Source: Sphingobacterium cellulitidis (lineage in GTDB: Bacteria > Bacteroidota > Bacteroidia > Sphingobacteriales > Sphingobacteriaceae). Taken from it: a stretch of DNA of 64,000 nucleotides. Within the stretch, counting starts at the first letter, position 1. Each line of letters begins with the position of its first letter. The DNA lies in the NCBI GenBank assembly GCA_002245855.1, contig NOUX01000010.1, forward strand, positions 62,001-126,000, read 5' to 3'. The position numbers and the translations under genes were made by a program. The notes under the pieces were generated by a model. That model worked only from the letters and a program-made list of their open reading frames with translations. It was not told where the DNA came from and ran no database searches. Below, in pieces: positions 27,447 through 36,576 of the stretch.

Positions 27447-28619
27447 CTACAACTTCGTTTTTACTGCAGCTGTATTTTTATCTTTTACTTCAATTCTATA
27501 AACATCTTTTTTGTCGAAGATTAAGCCTTCTTTTTGACCCTTATGAATATCCACATCCGTACCAGCAACTTTTCCATCATAGGATAAGCCCGCTTGTTTC
27601 TGAATGGTATGCGCCACACAAACTAGTCTTGCTTTGAAATGGCTCAATACCTCATCTAAAAACGCAGGGTCCTGTTTAGGGTTTCTAAAGTAACCACGGT
27701 ACCATGTTAGTGCAGAACTAGAACGCAAATAAGGTGCAGATTCCGGATTTTTAGGGTCATTTAAATTCTTTTGAACAATCTCATTGACTTTGGCAATGTT
27801 CATATTAGGTTGTTCTGTGAATAAAACTTCAGAGATACCACCGTGAACAAATAAAATATCATTTCCTTTTTCAATAACATTTTACTGTCTTAACCAGCCA
27901 CCAAGAATAGTATTCTCTTTATACAAGTCTTCAATTCCTTCGAAACCTAGAGGCTTTACTTCAGCTTTGTATTTCTCGTCTATATAATTAGTTTGATTTT
28001 CGGAGATATTCATTATATCATGATTCCCAAATAGGAAATGAAAGTTTGCACCTTCAGATTCTAATTTATAGAGTAACCAAAGGATTTCATGAACCATTGT
28101 TCCACGGTCAAAAGCATCCCCAAGAAACACCAGATGCTTGTTTCCAAACTTCCAGTTGTAGTATTCATCGATTACTTGTGCAGAAATTAATAGATCTACC
28201 AATTGGAAAAATTCACCTTCATAGTCGGATACGACCAAGATTTGTTCGTCGGTAGTCCATTCACCTTTATTCTGAAAAACTGTATTTGGCTTAATTTTCA
28301 CCTTCATATCCTTATTTTCTTTATTGATATGATTGATAAAAACTGTGAATTCTAATTCTGAACTACTAGGTTGAGAAAAGGTTTTTGTTTCCAGTTCCTT
28401 TCCGGAAGCAGATTTTAAGATTCTCTTGAAATAGATATTTCCATCTTGACTGTATACAAAATGAACATCATACTCCTGAGTGGGTTGAATAGATTCTAGA
28501 TGGTTTTCTTTTTTTACTAAAGGTTTAACCTCAGGTTTTACCCTAGAGGTCTGGAATTCATCTTTTTAGCAAGAAACAAATACAAAAAGTAGCGGCGATA
28601 ACGTAATAATTAATTTCAT
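27447..28619 (-). pseudogene. calcineurin-like phosphoesterase lipoprotein with two in-frame stops
   Basis: One frame of 391 codons from the ATG at 28617-28619 to the stop at 27447 is open except for two TAA codons: codon 18 (28566-28568), directly after the lipobox Cys (LFVFVSC, next residues KDEF), and codon 246 (27882-27884), between GGWLRQ and NVIEKGNDILF. The translated frame keeps the metallophosphatase motifs SDYEGEF, GDAFDRG, GNHD, FVHGG and CVAHT, so the ancestor was an intact exported phosphoesterase. Read without repair, an internal start at 28307 would give a product lacking the export signal and the C-terminal ligands. Either a recent pseudogene or sequence error; the first stop fits a CAA to TAA change in the common SCQKD signal end. 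Confidence 0.85.
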
Positions 28620-28784
28620 GTACTATAATTTTTAATAATTGCACAAAAGTATCGCCACAATATTTATAAAACATTACGCAATCATTAACTAATAATAAAT
28701 AATTAATGCGGCAAGAAAGGATTCTAGCTAATTTAAACCTGTCAGATAGATTAGGGGAATGATTAGTTTACATTTGTACACAAA

Positions 28785-28816
28785 GAAGGCCAGCAGGTTA
28801 TTACCTGCCGGCCTTC
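28785..28816 (-). terminator. terminator of the tricorn-like peptidase gene
   Basis: Strong stem GAAGGCC-GCAGGT / ACCTGC-GGCCTTC with one internal mismatch and a 4-nt loop, 22 bases after the stop on the minus strand, followed by TTTGTGT. Confidence 0.7.
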
Positions 28817-28838
28817 AAAGACTTTATTTAATAATTTT

Positions 28839-31800
28839 TTAATTTAAATCCTTTAAGATTTCCTGAACTGCTCTTTCCAATTGTGGGTCCTTATCGGCCA
28901 CGCGGTCAGCTACCGTGTTTTTTATGGTGATATCAGGTGATACACCGGTTAATTCCAGATCCTTTCCATCCAAGGTATAACAACCCCAAGAAGGCAAACG
29001 ATAGAAAGATCCATCCACCAATCCTTTTCCAGAGGTAAAAATTATCCAACGATAAGTTTCAGTTCCTATGATCTTTCCGAGTTTTAGTTCTTTAAAGCCG
29101 GCTGCTGTCATTTCAGCATCACTCAGGGATTGTTCATTGATCAACAAGACAATAGGCTTTCCGGCTGGAGCAAAGTTACTTTGTGGGGACAGCTTACCTC
29201 CACGATATTGCCATTTTAGATATGGACGTTGTGAAAGGAACTTTAAGACTTCATCATGGACATTTCCACCTGTATTATAACGTAAGTCCAGGATTATGGC
29301 ATCCTTATTATTTTCTTGCTCGGCCATATCTATCAGGAACGATTGCAACTCATCCGAACCCATATTCTTCATATGCGAATAAGCAATTCGGTTTTTACTA
29401 AGTTGATCCACCTTTGAGCGATTTCCTTTTATCCATTCATCGTATAATAGATCCTTGAAAGCAGCATTACTTTGCGGTCTGATATTAATTTTCTCTTCTT
29501 TGCCAGCACGATTTACAGTCAACTGCACTTCATTCGCCAAGGATGGCCAAGTAAAATAAGAATCTCGATCCTTGCTCTTATCAATTGGGGTTCCATTTAC
29601 AGCAACTAACACATCCCCTACTTTTAGGTTGACATCTTTTTTGGAAGCCGGACCTTTAGCAACAATATGAGCGATTTTATACGGATCCTTTGCGTCGTAA
29701 GTGACACCAAGCTCATTCGTTACAAAATTATATTGCTTTCTTTCATCCGTCCCGAAAGTACTGAATCCCATATGGGAAGAGTTCAATTCCCCAAGCATAT
29801 CATTGAGAAGGATACGTAAATCCATGCGGTTATTGATTCCTGAAAGATAATTGCTATACTTCTTTTTCATTCCTTCCCAATCCACCCCGTGAAATTTCTC
29901 ATCATAAAAGTTTTCTTCAACATTTGCCCAAGTTTCATAGAACATCTGCTTGAACTCCTTATCCAAATCTCTATTGAATTTGAAACCAATGTCAATATTT
30001 TCCAGTCTATTCTGGTCGATATTATACTTCTGAATATTCCCATTCACAATGGCAAAGTACTTCCCGTCAACCTCCATAAGTCCTTGTAAGGAACCATCCA
30101 AAACTTTATCCGTTTTACTGTTGGTAAAAGGTTCAAAAGTGATTCTATAGGTTGCCCATTTACCTTCATGGTTAGATTGATAAAATAAAAAGGTTTTCTC
30201 GCCTTTGGCAAAAAGCAATGGACTGTATTGAGTCCCAGCAGATGGGCTCACCTGCGTGATTCTATCTGAAAGACCTTGCACATCTATGCTCACCAAAACT
30301 TTCTTGGAATCGTCCTTTTTCTCATCCTTAGCTGCAGGCTTATCTTTGGTATCCTTAGCCTTTTTAGTTTTATCGTCTTTCGTAGTTGTTGTATCTTTTT
30401 TCTCCTTTTCCTTGTCTTTTTCAACGTCCTTAAATAGCTCATCGAACTTGCTGATACGATAAGGTTCATCATAATTTTCCAATGCCATTCGATAAAGGCT
30501 GGCGTTGTCCATTCCTGATGGATAAGCTGGTTTTGTACGGTTACTGGAGAAATAAATATATTTTCCATCAGGAGACCATGCCGGTGAAGCTTCTGTTACT
30601 CCTGTATTAGTTAGATTAATTGTTTTCTTGTCTGCAATATTGTAAACAAATATATCTTGCTCAAAATTTCGAATCGCTGTAAACAGCACGTATTTATCAT
30701 CTGGCGAAAAGGATGGTGAAGAGTTTTGGAAAGCCCAAATTTCATCCTTTACGATGGTTTCACTTTTCAGACTATTCAAGTCCATGATGCGTACCTCATC
30801 CCTACCACTCAAATAAACTGCCTTACTATTATCTTTATTAAAATTGATATCCCTATTGTTCCGATTGTCTTGGGTCAATTGTTTCACCTCACCCTTGCCA
30901 TCAGCAGAACGAGCATACCAGTTTAAATAACCGTTGAGGGTCTGGTTATAGATTAAAGTCTTGTTGTCTTTTAGCCATTGTACCTCAGCAATGCGCTCAC
31001 CTTGACTTGGCATTTGTCGAATAAATTTGCCATCGACATCAGAAACAAACAGCTCACCACGAGAAACAAAAGCCATTTTCTTACCGTCCGGGGAAACATC
31101 ATAATTACTGATTGCTCCTTTCACATCAAATTCCTTGGACTTAGCAAGGACTTGATTACGACTTAAGCTAATCGCAGGTTGGTTTGTTTTTTTACTGGCT
31201 ACATCATAAACAAAGATCTGATAGCCTTTCTCAAAGACCACCGCTGATCCATTTGCCGCAACCTGAGGACTCCGAATGGATTCGGGAAATTGTGTCAATC
31301 CAACTTTTTGGCCATTTGAGATGCTATATAGGTTGTACTCATTGTTTCCTTCGTCAGAAGCAAAGTAAATGATCCCTTTATTATCTACGGTTGGCCATAG
31401 GTCCTTCCCTTCATAAGTTGTGTAATCCTTATAAGTATTAGTTTTAGGATTAAAACCTTTGATATCTGGGTTGAATGCTCCTTTATATCTTTTACGGTTT
31501 GCTGCAGTGTAGCTTTCCCAGGTATCGGTAAATAGTAATTCCCCTGCAGGAGTTTCCACCATATTATGGATATAATTGAAGAAATGCGGGAAAATACGAA
31601 CTGCGGTTCCACCATTCTTACTTACTTTGTAGCTACTTAAACGGTTTTCACGACCTGAGGTAAAATAAATCTGCTTACTATCCCAACTCCAGCTATCCAC
31701 TTCATCGGTTGATTCATGACTTGTAATCTGCGTAATATTTCCACCAGCCATAGGCATGACATAGACATCCATATTACCATTTTGGTTAGAAGAGAAGGCG

Positions 31801-32036
31801 AGCCACTGACCATCTGGGGAGATTCGCGGCATGACCTCATTACCTTCCATGGCTGTCAGTCTGAGTGCAGGACCACCAGCGGACGGCACTTTCCATAAAT
31901 CCCCTTCAAAAGAGAACACAATTGTTTGCGCGTCTGGACTCAAAGTTGGATTAGAAAGAAACGTGGGTTGTACCTGAGCCTGCAGTTGCAAGGATCCCCC
32001 AAGCAATAAGGCAATAGATAGCAAAGTTTTATTCAT
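28839..32036 (-). CDS. tricorn-like S41 peptidase with beta-propeller and PDZ domains
   Basis: 1065 residues with a signal peptide ending LQLQAQ. The N-terminal half has TolB/WD40-like propeller repeats (LSPDAQTIVFSFEGDLW, ISPDGQWLAFSSNQNGN, FSPDDKYVLFTAIRN, WSPDGKYIYFSSNRTKP). A lysine/aspartate/threonine-rich linker (about 520-575) follows. The C-terminal half contains the tricorn core domain with ELNSSHMGF (catalytic His), a PDZ domain (VGDVLVAVNGTPID) and the S41 domain with NEQSLSDAEM (Ser-Asp). It would degrade peptides in the periplasm. Gene stands alone. Confidence 0.92.
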   Translation of the reverse strand: MNKTLLSIALLLGGSLQLQAQVQPTFLSNPTLSPDAQTIVFSFEGDLWKVPSAGGPALRLTAMEGNEVMPRISPDGQWLAFSSNQNGNMDVYVMPMAGGNITQITSHESTDEVDSWSWDSKQIYFTSGRENRLSSYKVSKNGGTAVRIFPHFFNYIHNMVETPAGELLFTDTWESYTAANRKRYKGAFNPDIKGFNPKTNTYKDYTTYEGKDLWPTVDNKGIIYFASDEGNNEYNLYSISNGQKVGLTQFPESIRSPQVAANGSAVVFEKGYQIFVYDVASKKTNQPAISLSRNQVLAKSKEFDVKGAISNYDVSPDGKKMAFVSRGELFVSDVDGKFIRQMPSQGERIAEVQWLKDNKTLIYNQTLNGYLNWYARSADGKGEVKQLTQDNRNNRDINFNKDNSKAVYLSGRDEVRIMDLNSLKSETIVKDEIWAFQNSSPSFSPDDKYVLFTAIRNFEQDIFVYNIADKKTINLTNTGVTEASPAWSPDGKYIYFSSNRTKPAYPSGMDNASLYRMALENYDEPYRISKFDELFKDVEKDKEKEKKDTTTTKDDKTKKAKDTKDKPAAKDEKKDDSKKVLVSIDVQGLSDRITQVSPSAGTQYSPLLFAKGEKTFLFYQSNHEGKWATYRITFEPFTNSKTDKVLDGSLQGLMEVDGKYFAIVNGNIQKYNIDQNRLENIDIGFKFNRDLDKEFKQMFYETWANVEENFYDEKFHGVDWEGMKKKYSNYLSGINNRMDLRILLNDMLGELNSSHMGFSTFGTDERKQYNFVTNELGVTYDAKDPYKIAHIVAKGPASKKDVNLKVGDVLVAVNGTPIDKSKDRDSYFTWPSLANEVQLTVNRAGKEEKINIRPQSNAAFKDLLYDEWIKGNRSKVDQLSKNRIAYSHMKNMGSDELQSFLIDMAEQENNKDAIILDLRYNTGGNVHDEVLKFLSQRPYLKWQYRGGKLSPQSNFAPAGKPIVLLINEQSLSDAEMTAAGFKELKLGKIIGTETYRWIIFTSGKGLVDGSFYRLPSWGCYTLDGKDLELTGVSPDITIKNTVADRVADKDPQLERAVQEILKDLN

Positions 32037-32065
32037 AAAAAGGGTTAATTATTAATTTGATTCCT

Positions 32066-32093
32066 AGCATTTGTATGTTAACATGCTGATGCT
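32066..32093. promoter_or_regulatory. palindrome in divergent promoter region
   Basis: AGCAT-TTGT-ATGTTAACAT-GCTG-ATGCT: a perfect 10-bp palindromic core with flanking 5-bp inverted repeats, 30 bases upstream of the peptidase gene and upstream of the divergent MFS gene. It fits a dimeric repressor site controlling one or both genes; the regulator is not identified. Confidence 0.35.
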
Positions 32094-32323
32094 ATCAAAT
32101 TTAAGATTTGTTTGCGGAATATGGTAGAGCCGAACAAGCAATCTTATGAATTGGATAAAAACAAAAGGAAATCCTAATAATTTCCTCAAATATTAACGAA
32201 AAAGATAAAATAAAATACGCGCATAACATAAAGATTAACAAAGAGTTATAATTGTGTATTTTTTACACTTTCTTGTCTATGAAGTCTAAAATTTGTTCTA
32301 TTTTTGTTACAAAATTATCGACG

Positions 32324-33505
32324 ATGACATCATTAAGCGAGGCGAGTGCAAACGTCTCTCAATCCATGAAAAGTAGAATTCGAATTGCTGTTGCGTTATT
32401 CTATTTCGGTCAAGGATTAGAATTTGCCAGTTGGGCAAGTCGTATTCCGACCATAAAAGCAGCATTAGGCTTATCAGAGGCACAATTAGGAACGATTTTA
32501 TTAATGCTTCCAATTGGGCAATTGTTAACTATGCCTATTTCAGCAGCCTTGGTCAATAAGTATGGTAGTCATAAAATTCTACCTTGGGCGGCCTTCCTGT
32601 ATTCATTAGTATTATTGTTTATTGCATTTTCAGGAAATGCTTGGTTTTTGGGTGCTGCATTGTTCTTATTTGGTGTCACCGGTAATATTTGTAATATCTC
32701 CGTCAATACCCAGGGTGTTTTAGCAGAAGAACTTTATGGTCGATCAATCATGTCTTCCTTTCATGGAGCTTGGTCCTTGGCTGGGTTTACAGGAGCTTTG
32801 ATCGGACTATTAACTTTAAATTTTCAGATCAATACCTTCGGTCATTTTGTAGGAGTGATTATTCTAATGACAGTAAATATCCTTATTAACAAGCAATTTC
32901 TAGTTCCAGAGGTTGGCACAGAGAAGAAGGAGAAGGTAAAGTCGAAGTTCAAACCAGATTCATTGATTATACAACTAGGGATAATCGGTTTCTTTAGCAT
33001 GGCAACAGAAGGAGCCATGTTTGATTGGAGCGGAGTATATTTCAGTGAGGTTGTCAAAGCCCCGGAAAGCCTGGTAATCCTGGGTTATGCTTCCTTTATG
33101 ATCATGATGGCAACCGGCCGTTTTATTGGAGATGCCATTATCAGTAGAATTGGGAGACAAAGAACGCTACAAATCAGTGGGATCCTAATGTTCTTGGGGA
33201 TGTTATCTTCTGTGATTTTCCCGAACCTATGGGTTTGTACTGTGGCGTTTATGTTGGTTGGTCTTGGGGTGGCTTGTAATGTGCCTACCGTATATAGCGT
33301 TACTGGAAAACATAAAAGCATTCCTGCGGGAGTCGCTTTGGCAATGGTGTCCAGTATATCATATTTAGGATTTCTAATGGGTCCACCACTGATTGGTTAT
33401 ATAGCTGAAATATTCAACTTAAGATACTCATTTGCATTATTCTCCTTATTTGGATTTTTAATGTTCATTATGACAAGCCGTCTTAAAATATTTAGGGAAC
33501 AATAA
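32324..33505 (+). CDS. MFS transporter (YbjJ-like)
   Basis: About 393 residues from the ATG at 32324; a frame from a TTG at 32252 is longer but adds a Cys/Phe/Lys stretch unlike the family, and a third start at the Met of MKSRIRIAVALF is possible. Twelve hydrophobic segments are spread over the protein. The opening ALFYFGQGLEFASWASRIPTIK is typical of the YbjJ-type branch of the major facilitator superfamily. Substrate unknown. It is divergent from the tricorn-like peptidase gene and shares a terminator with the GH43-like gene. Confidence 0.85.
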   Translation: MTSLSEASANVSQSMKSRIRIAVALFYFGQGLEFASWASRIPTIKAALGLSEAQLGTILLMLPIGQLLTMPISAALVNKYGSHKILPWAAFLYSLVLLFIAFSGNAWFLGAALFLFGVTGNICNISVNTQGVLAEELYGRSIMSSFHGAWSLAGFTGALIGLLTLNFQINTFGHFVGVIILMTVNILINKQFLVPEVGTEKKEKVKSKFKPDSLIIQLGIIGFFSMATEGAMFDWSGVYFSEVVKAPESLVILGYASFMIMMATGRFIGDAIISRIGRQRTLQISGILMFLGMLSSVIFPNLWVCTVAFMLVGLGVACNVPTVYSVTGKHKSIPAGVALAMVSSISYLGFLMGPPLIGYIAEIFNLRYSFALFSLFGFLMFIMTSRLKIFREQ

Positions 33506-33533
33506 AAGCTTAAGGCTAAAGCGCCTTAAGCTT
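33506..33533. terminator. shared bidirectional terminator
   Basis: Perfect 11-bp stem AAGCTTAAGGC / GCCTTAAGCTT with a 6-nt loop, starting at the base after the MFS stop. It overlaps the last codons of the convergent GH43-like gene, whose stop lies inside the stem-loop at 33516-33518. Confidence 0.7.
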
Positions 33534-34454
33534 ATTCAATTCTTTTCGAGAAATTTTTAGGATGGTTCCATGTCTCAAATCCTTCGGTAATTCCAACTGA
33601 TCAGTAATATCTTCCCAGTTTTTAAGATCCTTGGATTTGATCAATCCAAAATGGTTATCCATATAACGATCGAAATAAACATACCATTCCCCATTTATTT
33701 TGGCAACAGTAGGTCCTTCAGCCCAAAAATCTCCAGTTATCTTTTCACTTGCATCCGAGTAGGGTCCTTCAAGATGATCTGCAAAGGCTAGTTTCAAATT
33801 TTTCTCTGCTTGAGGTTCTCGAGTTTCATCCTTGATGACCATCATCCAGTTTTTTCCATTTCTTTGAATGGTTGCATCGATACTGTTAAATCCAGGATCA
33901 TAGAGTAGCATAGTCTCTGAAAAGGACTTAAAGTCTTTGGTCAAAGTATAATACATTCGGTGGTTATACCCTTCATCGGCTTCCACTTGTGTTTCAGGGA
34001 ACTCACCTGTTATCGTCGAAGCCCAATAAATCATATATTGTTTTGTTTCCGGATCATAGGTAATTTCCGGAGCCCAGGTATTTCGAGTGTTTTCTTCATG
34101 TTCCATGACTGGAATATATTGTTGTTCAGACCAATTGATTAAATCCTTGGAGGTAGCATGTCCAATTCCTTTCTGGGTCCAACTAACTGTCCAAACCATA
34201 TGATACAATCCATCGCCACCTTTAATAATACAAGGATCCCGCATTAATTTATCAGGGCTTAATTTAGGCGTCAAGAAAGACTGATCATTCTTTAATGAAG
34301 TCCATTTTAATCCGTCTTCACTGAAGGCAAGATGCAAGCCATCCTCGCCGTTTCCTTTGAAATATGAGAATACATAAGCGGAGTCCGATTGCTGTGCACT
34401 CAAGCCTAAGGCAAGGAAAAGCAAGACACATAAGGAAATTATAGGTTTTAACAT
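33516..34454 (-). CDS. exported glycoside hydrolase, family 43-like
   Basis: 312 residues, signal peptide ending GLSAQ. A five-bladed propeller is suggested by spaced motifs: MRDPCI (first Asp), NTWAPEI, SIDATI (second Asp) and WAEGPTV (Glu), the three acidic positions of GH43/GH62-type enzymes. Repeated elements of the type FSEDGLKWTSL, TSKDLINWSE and KSKDLKNWEDI are typical. It would cleave arabinose- or xylose-containing glycans outside the cell, but related subfamilies have other activities. Its end overlaps the shared terminator with the MFS gene. Confidence 0.87.
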   Translation of the reverse strand: MLKPIISLCVLLFLALGLSAQQSDSAYVFSYFKGNGEDGLHLAFSEDGLKWTSLKNDQSFLTPKLSPDKLMRDPCIIKGGDGLYHMVWTVSWTQKGIGHATSKDLINWSEQQYIPVMEHEENTRNTWAPEITYDPETKQYMIYWASTITGEFPETQVEADEGYNHRMYYTLTKDFKSFSETMLLYDPGFNSIDATIQRNGKNWMMVIKDETREPQAEKNLKLAFADHLEGPYSDASEKITGDFWAEGPTVAKINGEWYVYFDRYMDNHFGLIKSKDLKNWEDITDQLELPKDLRHGTILKISRKELNKLKAL

Positions 34455-34739
34455 GGTTTATTTGTTGATTGAATCAAATATAATTAATATGCCCTTAAAA
34501 ATAAACGTGTTAGTTAAATATGTATACATTTAAAGGATTTTTTAAGCTTTATTTGACCTTTGATAAACTCTTAGTATATTGTATTAAAATAAATGATTTT
34601 TTAGCGCCAATACTATTAATCCAGAACCTTGACAATTTCAGTACAAAAACAGAAAATGGCGGCTTTAGAAATCCCCAATTAGCACACAGAATAAACCAAC
34701 AAAGTAAAAAATTAATAATTTAATAATAGACTGAAAGTC
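34455..34739. other. spacer upstream of the GH43-like and sigma genes
   Basis: AT-rich; a 67-codon frame on the plus strand has no recognisable content and I do not call it. It should contain the promoter of the GH43-like gene (leftward). Confidence 0.4.
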
Positions 34740-34767
34740 TTTCTAGATATCCTGTTGGTTACATTTG
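34740..34767 (+). promoter_or_regulatory. Bacteroidota-type promoter of the sigma gene
   Basis: TTTC, 16 bases, then TACATTTG. The second box matches the Bacteroidota -7 consensus TAnnTTTG exactly; the first is one base off the -33 TTTG. It ends 25 bases before the ATG of the ECF sigma gene. Confidence 0.4.
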
Positions 34768-34792
34768 AGGCAATTTTAATGTAATTGAAATT

Positions 34793-35416
34793 ATGAATCA
34801 GTATCGAGACGGGATTAATAAAAATTTTGATGAGTTATCCTGCATCCAAGCCATGTCTTTGGGTGACGTTACGGCGTTCAATCAATTATATCAGCATTAC
34901 CACCGACCTGTACATGCCAACATCTTAAAATTCGTAAAGAACCCCGATCAGTCCGCGGAGATATTACAGGATGTTTTTATTGCATTATGGCAAAACCGTT
35001 ATAAGATAAACACTGAAAAATCAGTCGGGGGTTGGTTATTTGTAGTGAGCTACAACAAGTCCATGAATATCCTAAAACAAAAGTTGAAGGAATCCATTAC
35101 TTATTTGGAAGAATTGGATAAAGAATTAATCGCCGATAATACAGCGTCCATTGAAATAGAAGAACAGTTCGAAATTCAATTAGAAATTTTAGACGAAGCA
35201 GTAAATGAATTGCCGCCTCGAAAAAAGGAAGTTTTTAAGCTGCACAGATATGAAGGTTGCTCCAAAGAAGACGTTGCAAATCGATTGGGGATTAGCCTTA
35301 GTTCAGTAAATGATTACTTAAAACAGTCAAATCAAACTATCCGAAAGTATATTATTTCCCATCATCCTGAACACATTGGAAAAGCTCTTTTACTTCTCCT
35401 CCTCCTTCAAGGATAA
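34793..35416 (+). CDS. ECF sigma-70 factor
   Basis: 207 residues. Region 2: DQSAEILQDVFIALWQNRYKI and GWLFVVSYNKSMNILKQ; region 4: LPPRKKEVFKLHRYEGCSKEDV followed by LGISLSSVNDYLKQS. It ends with a hydrophobic tail (ALLLLLLLQG). It opens a plus-strand set sigma, FecR, SusC, SusD and probably controls the SusC/SusD genes. Confidence 0.93.
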   Translation: MNQYRDGINKNFDELSCIQAMSLGDVTAFNQLYQHYHRPVHANILKFVKNPDQSAEILQDVFIALWQNRYKINTEKSVGGWLFVVSYNKSMNILKQKLKESITYLEELDKELIADNTASIEIEEQFEIQLEILDEAVNELPPRKKEVFKLHRYEGCSKEDVANRLGISLSSVNDYLKQSNQTIRKYIISHHPEHIGKALLLLLLLQG

Positions 35417-35500
35417 CTCTACATTATTTTAATGTTAACTTAATAATTAATTAACTCGAAAAGGCATCCCCTTTTTTCCAATCCATTGTATTTAGATATA

Positions 35501-36553
35501 ATGGACAAAAATTTAGAACATAGAATTGAACTCTTTTGGAAAGGGGCTCTTGATTTAGAGGAACAAAAGCAATTATTGACTGACCTTGAAAAACAAGATC
35601 TGGAATTGTATAATTCTCTTAAATCCGCTTTTGATAAAAAGAACGATAATCTTTCTGATGAGGATTATAAGTTAATTCTTCAAAAAATCCATCAAAAAAC
35701 TGGCATCCAGCAGAACCATAAAACCATCATTCCATTATTTAAAAAATGGCTAGTAGCTGCTTCCATATTACTTGTGGCTGCGTTTGCTTATTATATTTAT
35801 TTCCAAAACAACAGTAATCATAAGCTACTTGAAGACCAATTGACCAAAAACGACAGCACTCTTTTAATAAATGAGAAAACCGTCAACCAAATAGCCATCC
35901 TTCCTGATCATTCCAAGATTACTCTGTTTCCTAAAAGTAGTATTCGCTATACTGTAGATTATGGCAAGAAAGACCGGAAAATAGATTTAGTGGGTAAGGC
36001 AAAATTTGAAGTCGCTCATGATAGCCTTAGGCCATTTATTGTCTATGCACATGGCTATAGCACTACGGCTTTGGGTACAATTTTCATTGTAAAATCATTC
36101 GAGTCAGACCGGGTTTCTGTAAATCTTTTGTCGGGCAAAGTTCGAGTTAACCAAGTACATGAAACAGCCAATGGCATGAAGCCTCAGATCCTCAATCCGG
36201 GAGACAAGTTGAAAATTGAAGGCGAGAAATACGAATTTATTCCAAAACCTCAGGTCAATATCAAGAAACCATTAAAGACGATCAATCCGGCTATAGAAAC
36301 GTCTTCGGAAAAGCCATTATTAAAATTTGACAATCAAGACTTGAACCAAGTATTTGAAATCATCGCCAAGGAGAAAAACATAAAAATTGAATTTGACAAA
36401 GAACTATTAACGGGGAAAACCTTTACTGGGGAATTTTCAGAGAGCAATTCCTTGGAAATGATATTGAATATAATTTGCCAGATGAATGAACTCTCTTTCC
36501 ATGACAATGGAGGAACGATTTATATAAACAAAAACGATAATACACAGAATTAA
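35501..36553 (+). CDS. FecR-family anti-sigma factor
   Basis: About 350 residues from the ATG at 35501 (a start 15 bases earlier adds MYLDI and is less likely). A cytoplasmic anti-sigma part of about 80 residues precedes one membrane helix (WLVAASILLVAAFAYYIYF). The periplasmic FecR domain has VNQIAILPDHSKITLFPKSS and LVGKAKFEV; the C-terminal DUF4974 (STN-like) domain includes LLKFDNQDLNQVFEIIAKEK. It should bind the sigma factor encoded 84 bases upstream. Unlike the other locus, the SusC that follows has no STN domain to contact it. Confidence 0.92.
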   Translation: MDKNLEHRIELFWKGALDLEEQKQLLTDLEKQDLELYNSLKSAFDKKNDNLSDEDYKLILQKIHQKTGIQQNHKTIIPLFKKWLVAASILLVAAFAYYIYFQNNSNHKLLEDQLTKNDSTLLINEKTVNQIAILPDHSKITLFPKSSIRYTVDYGKKDRKIDLVGKAKFEVAHDSLRPFIVYAHGYSTTALGTIFIVKSFESDRVSVNLLSGKVRVNQVHETANGMKPQILNPGDKLKIEGEKYEFIPKPQVNIKKPLKTINPAIETSSEKPLLKFDNQDLNQVFEIIAKEKNIKIEFDKELLTGKTFTGEFSESNSLEMILNIICQMNELSFHDNGGTIYINKNDNTQN

Positions 36554-36576
36554 ATAATCTAATCAGTATTAACTAC

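Noticed and set aside
32252..32323. N-terminal extension of the MFS protein from a TTG
   Set aside because: The added residues have no family counterpart; the ATG at 32324 is adequate.
34520..34723. 67-residue plus-strand protein upstream of the sigma gene
   Set aside because: AT-rich, no recognisable pattern, placed in a promoter region.
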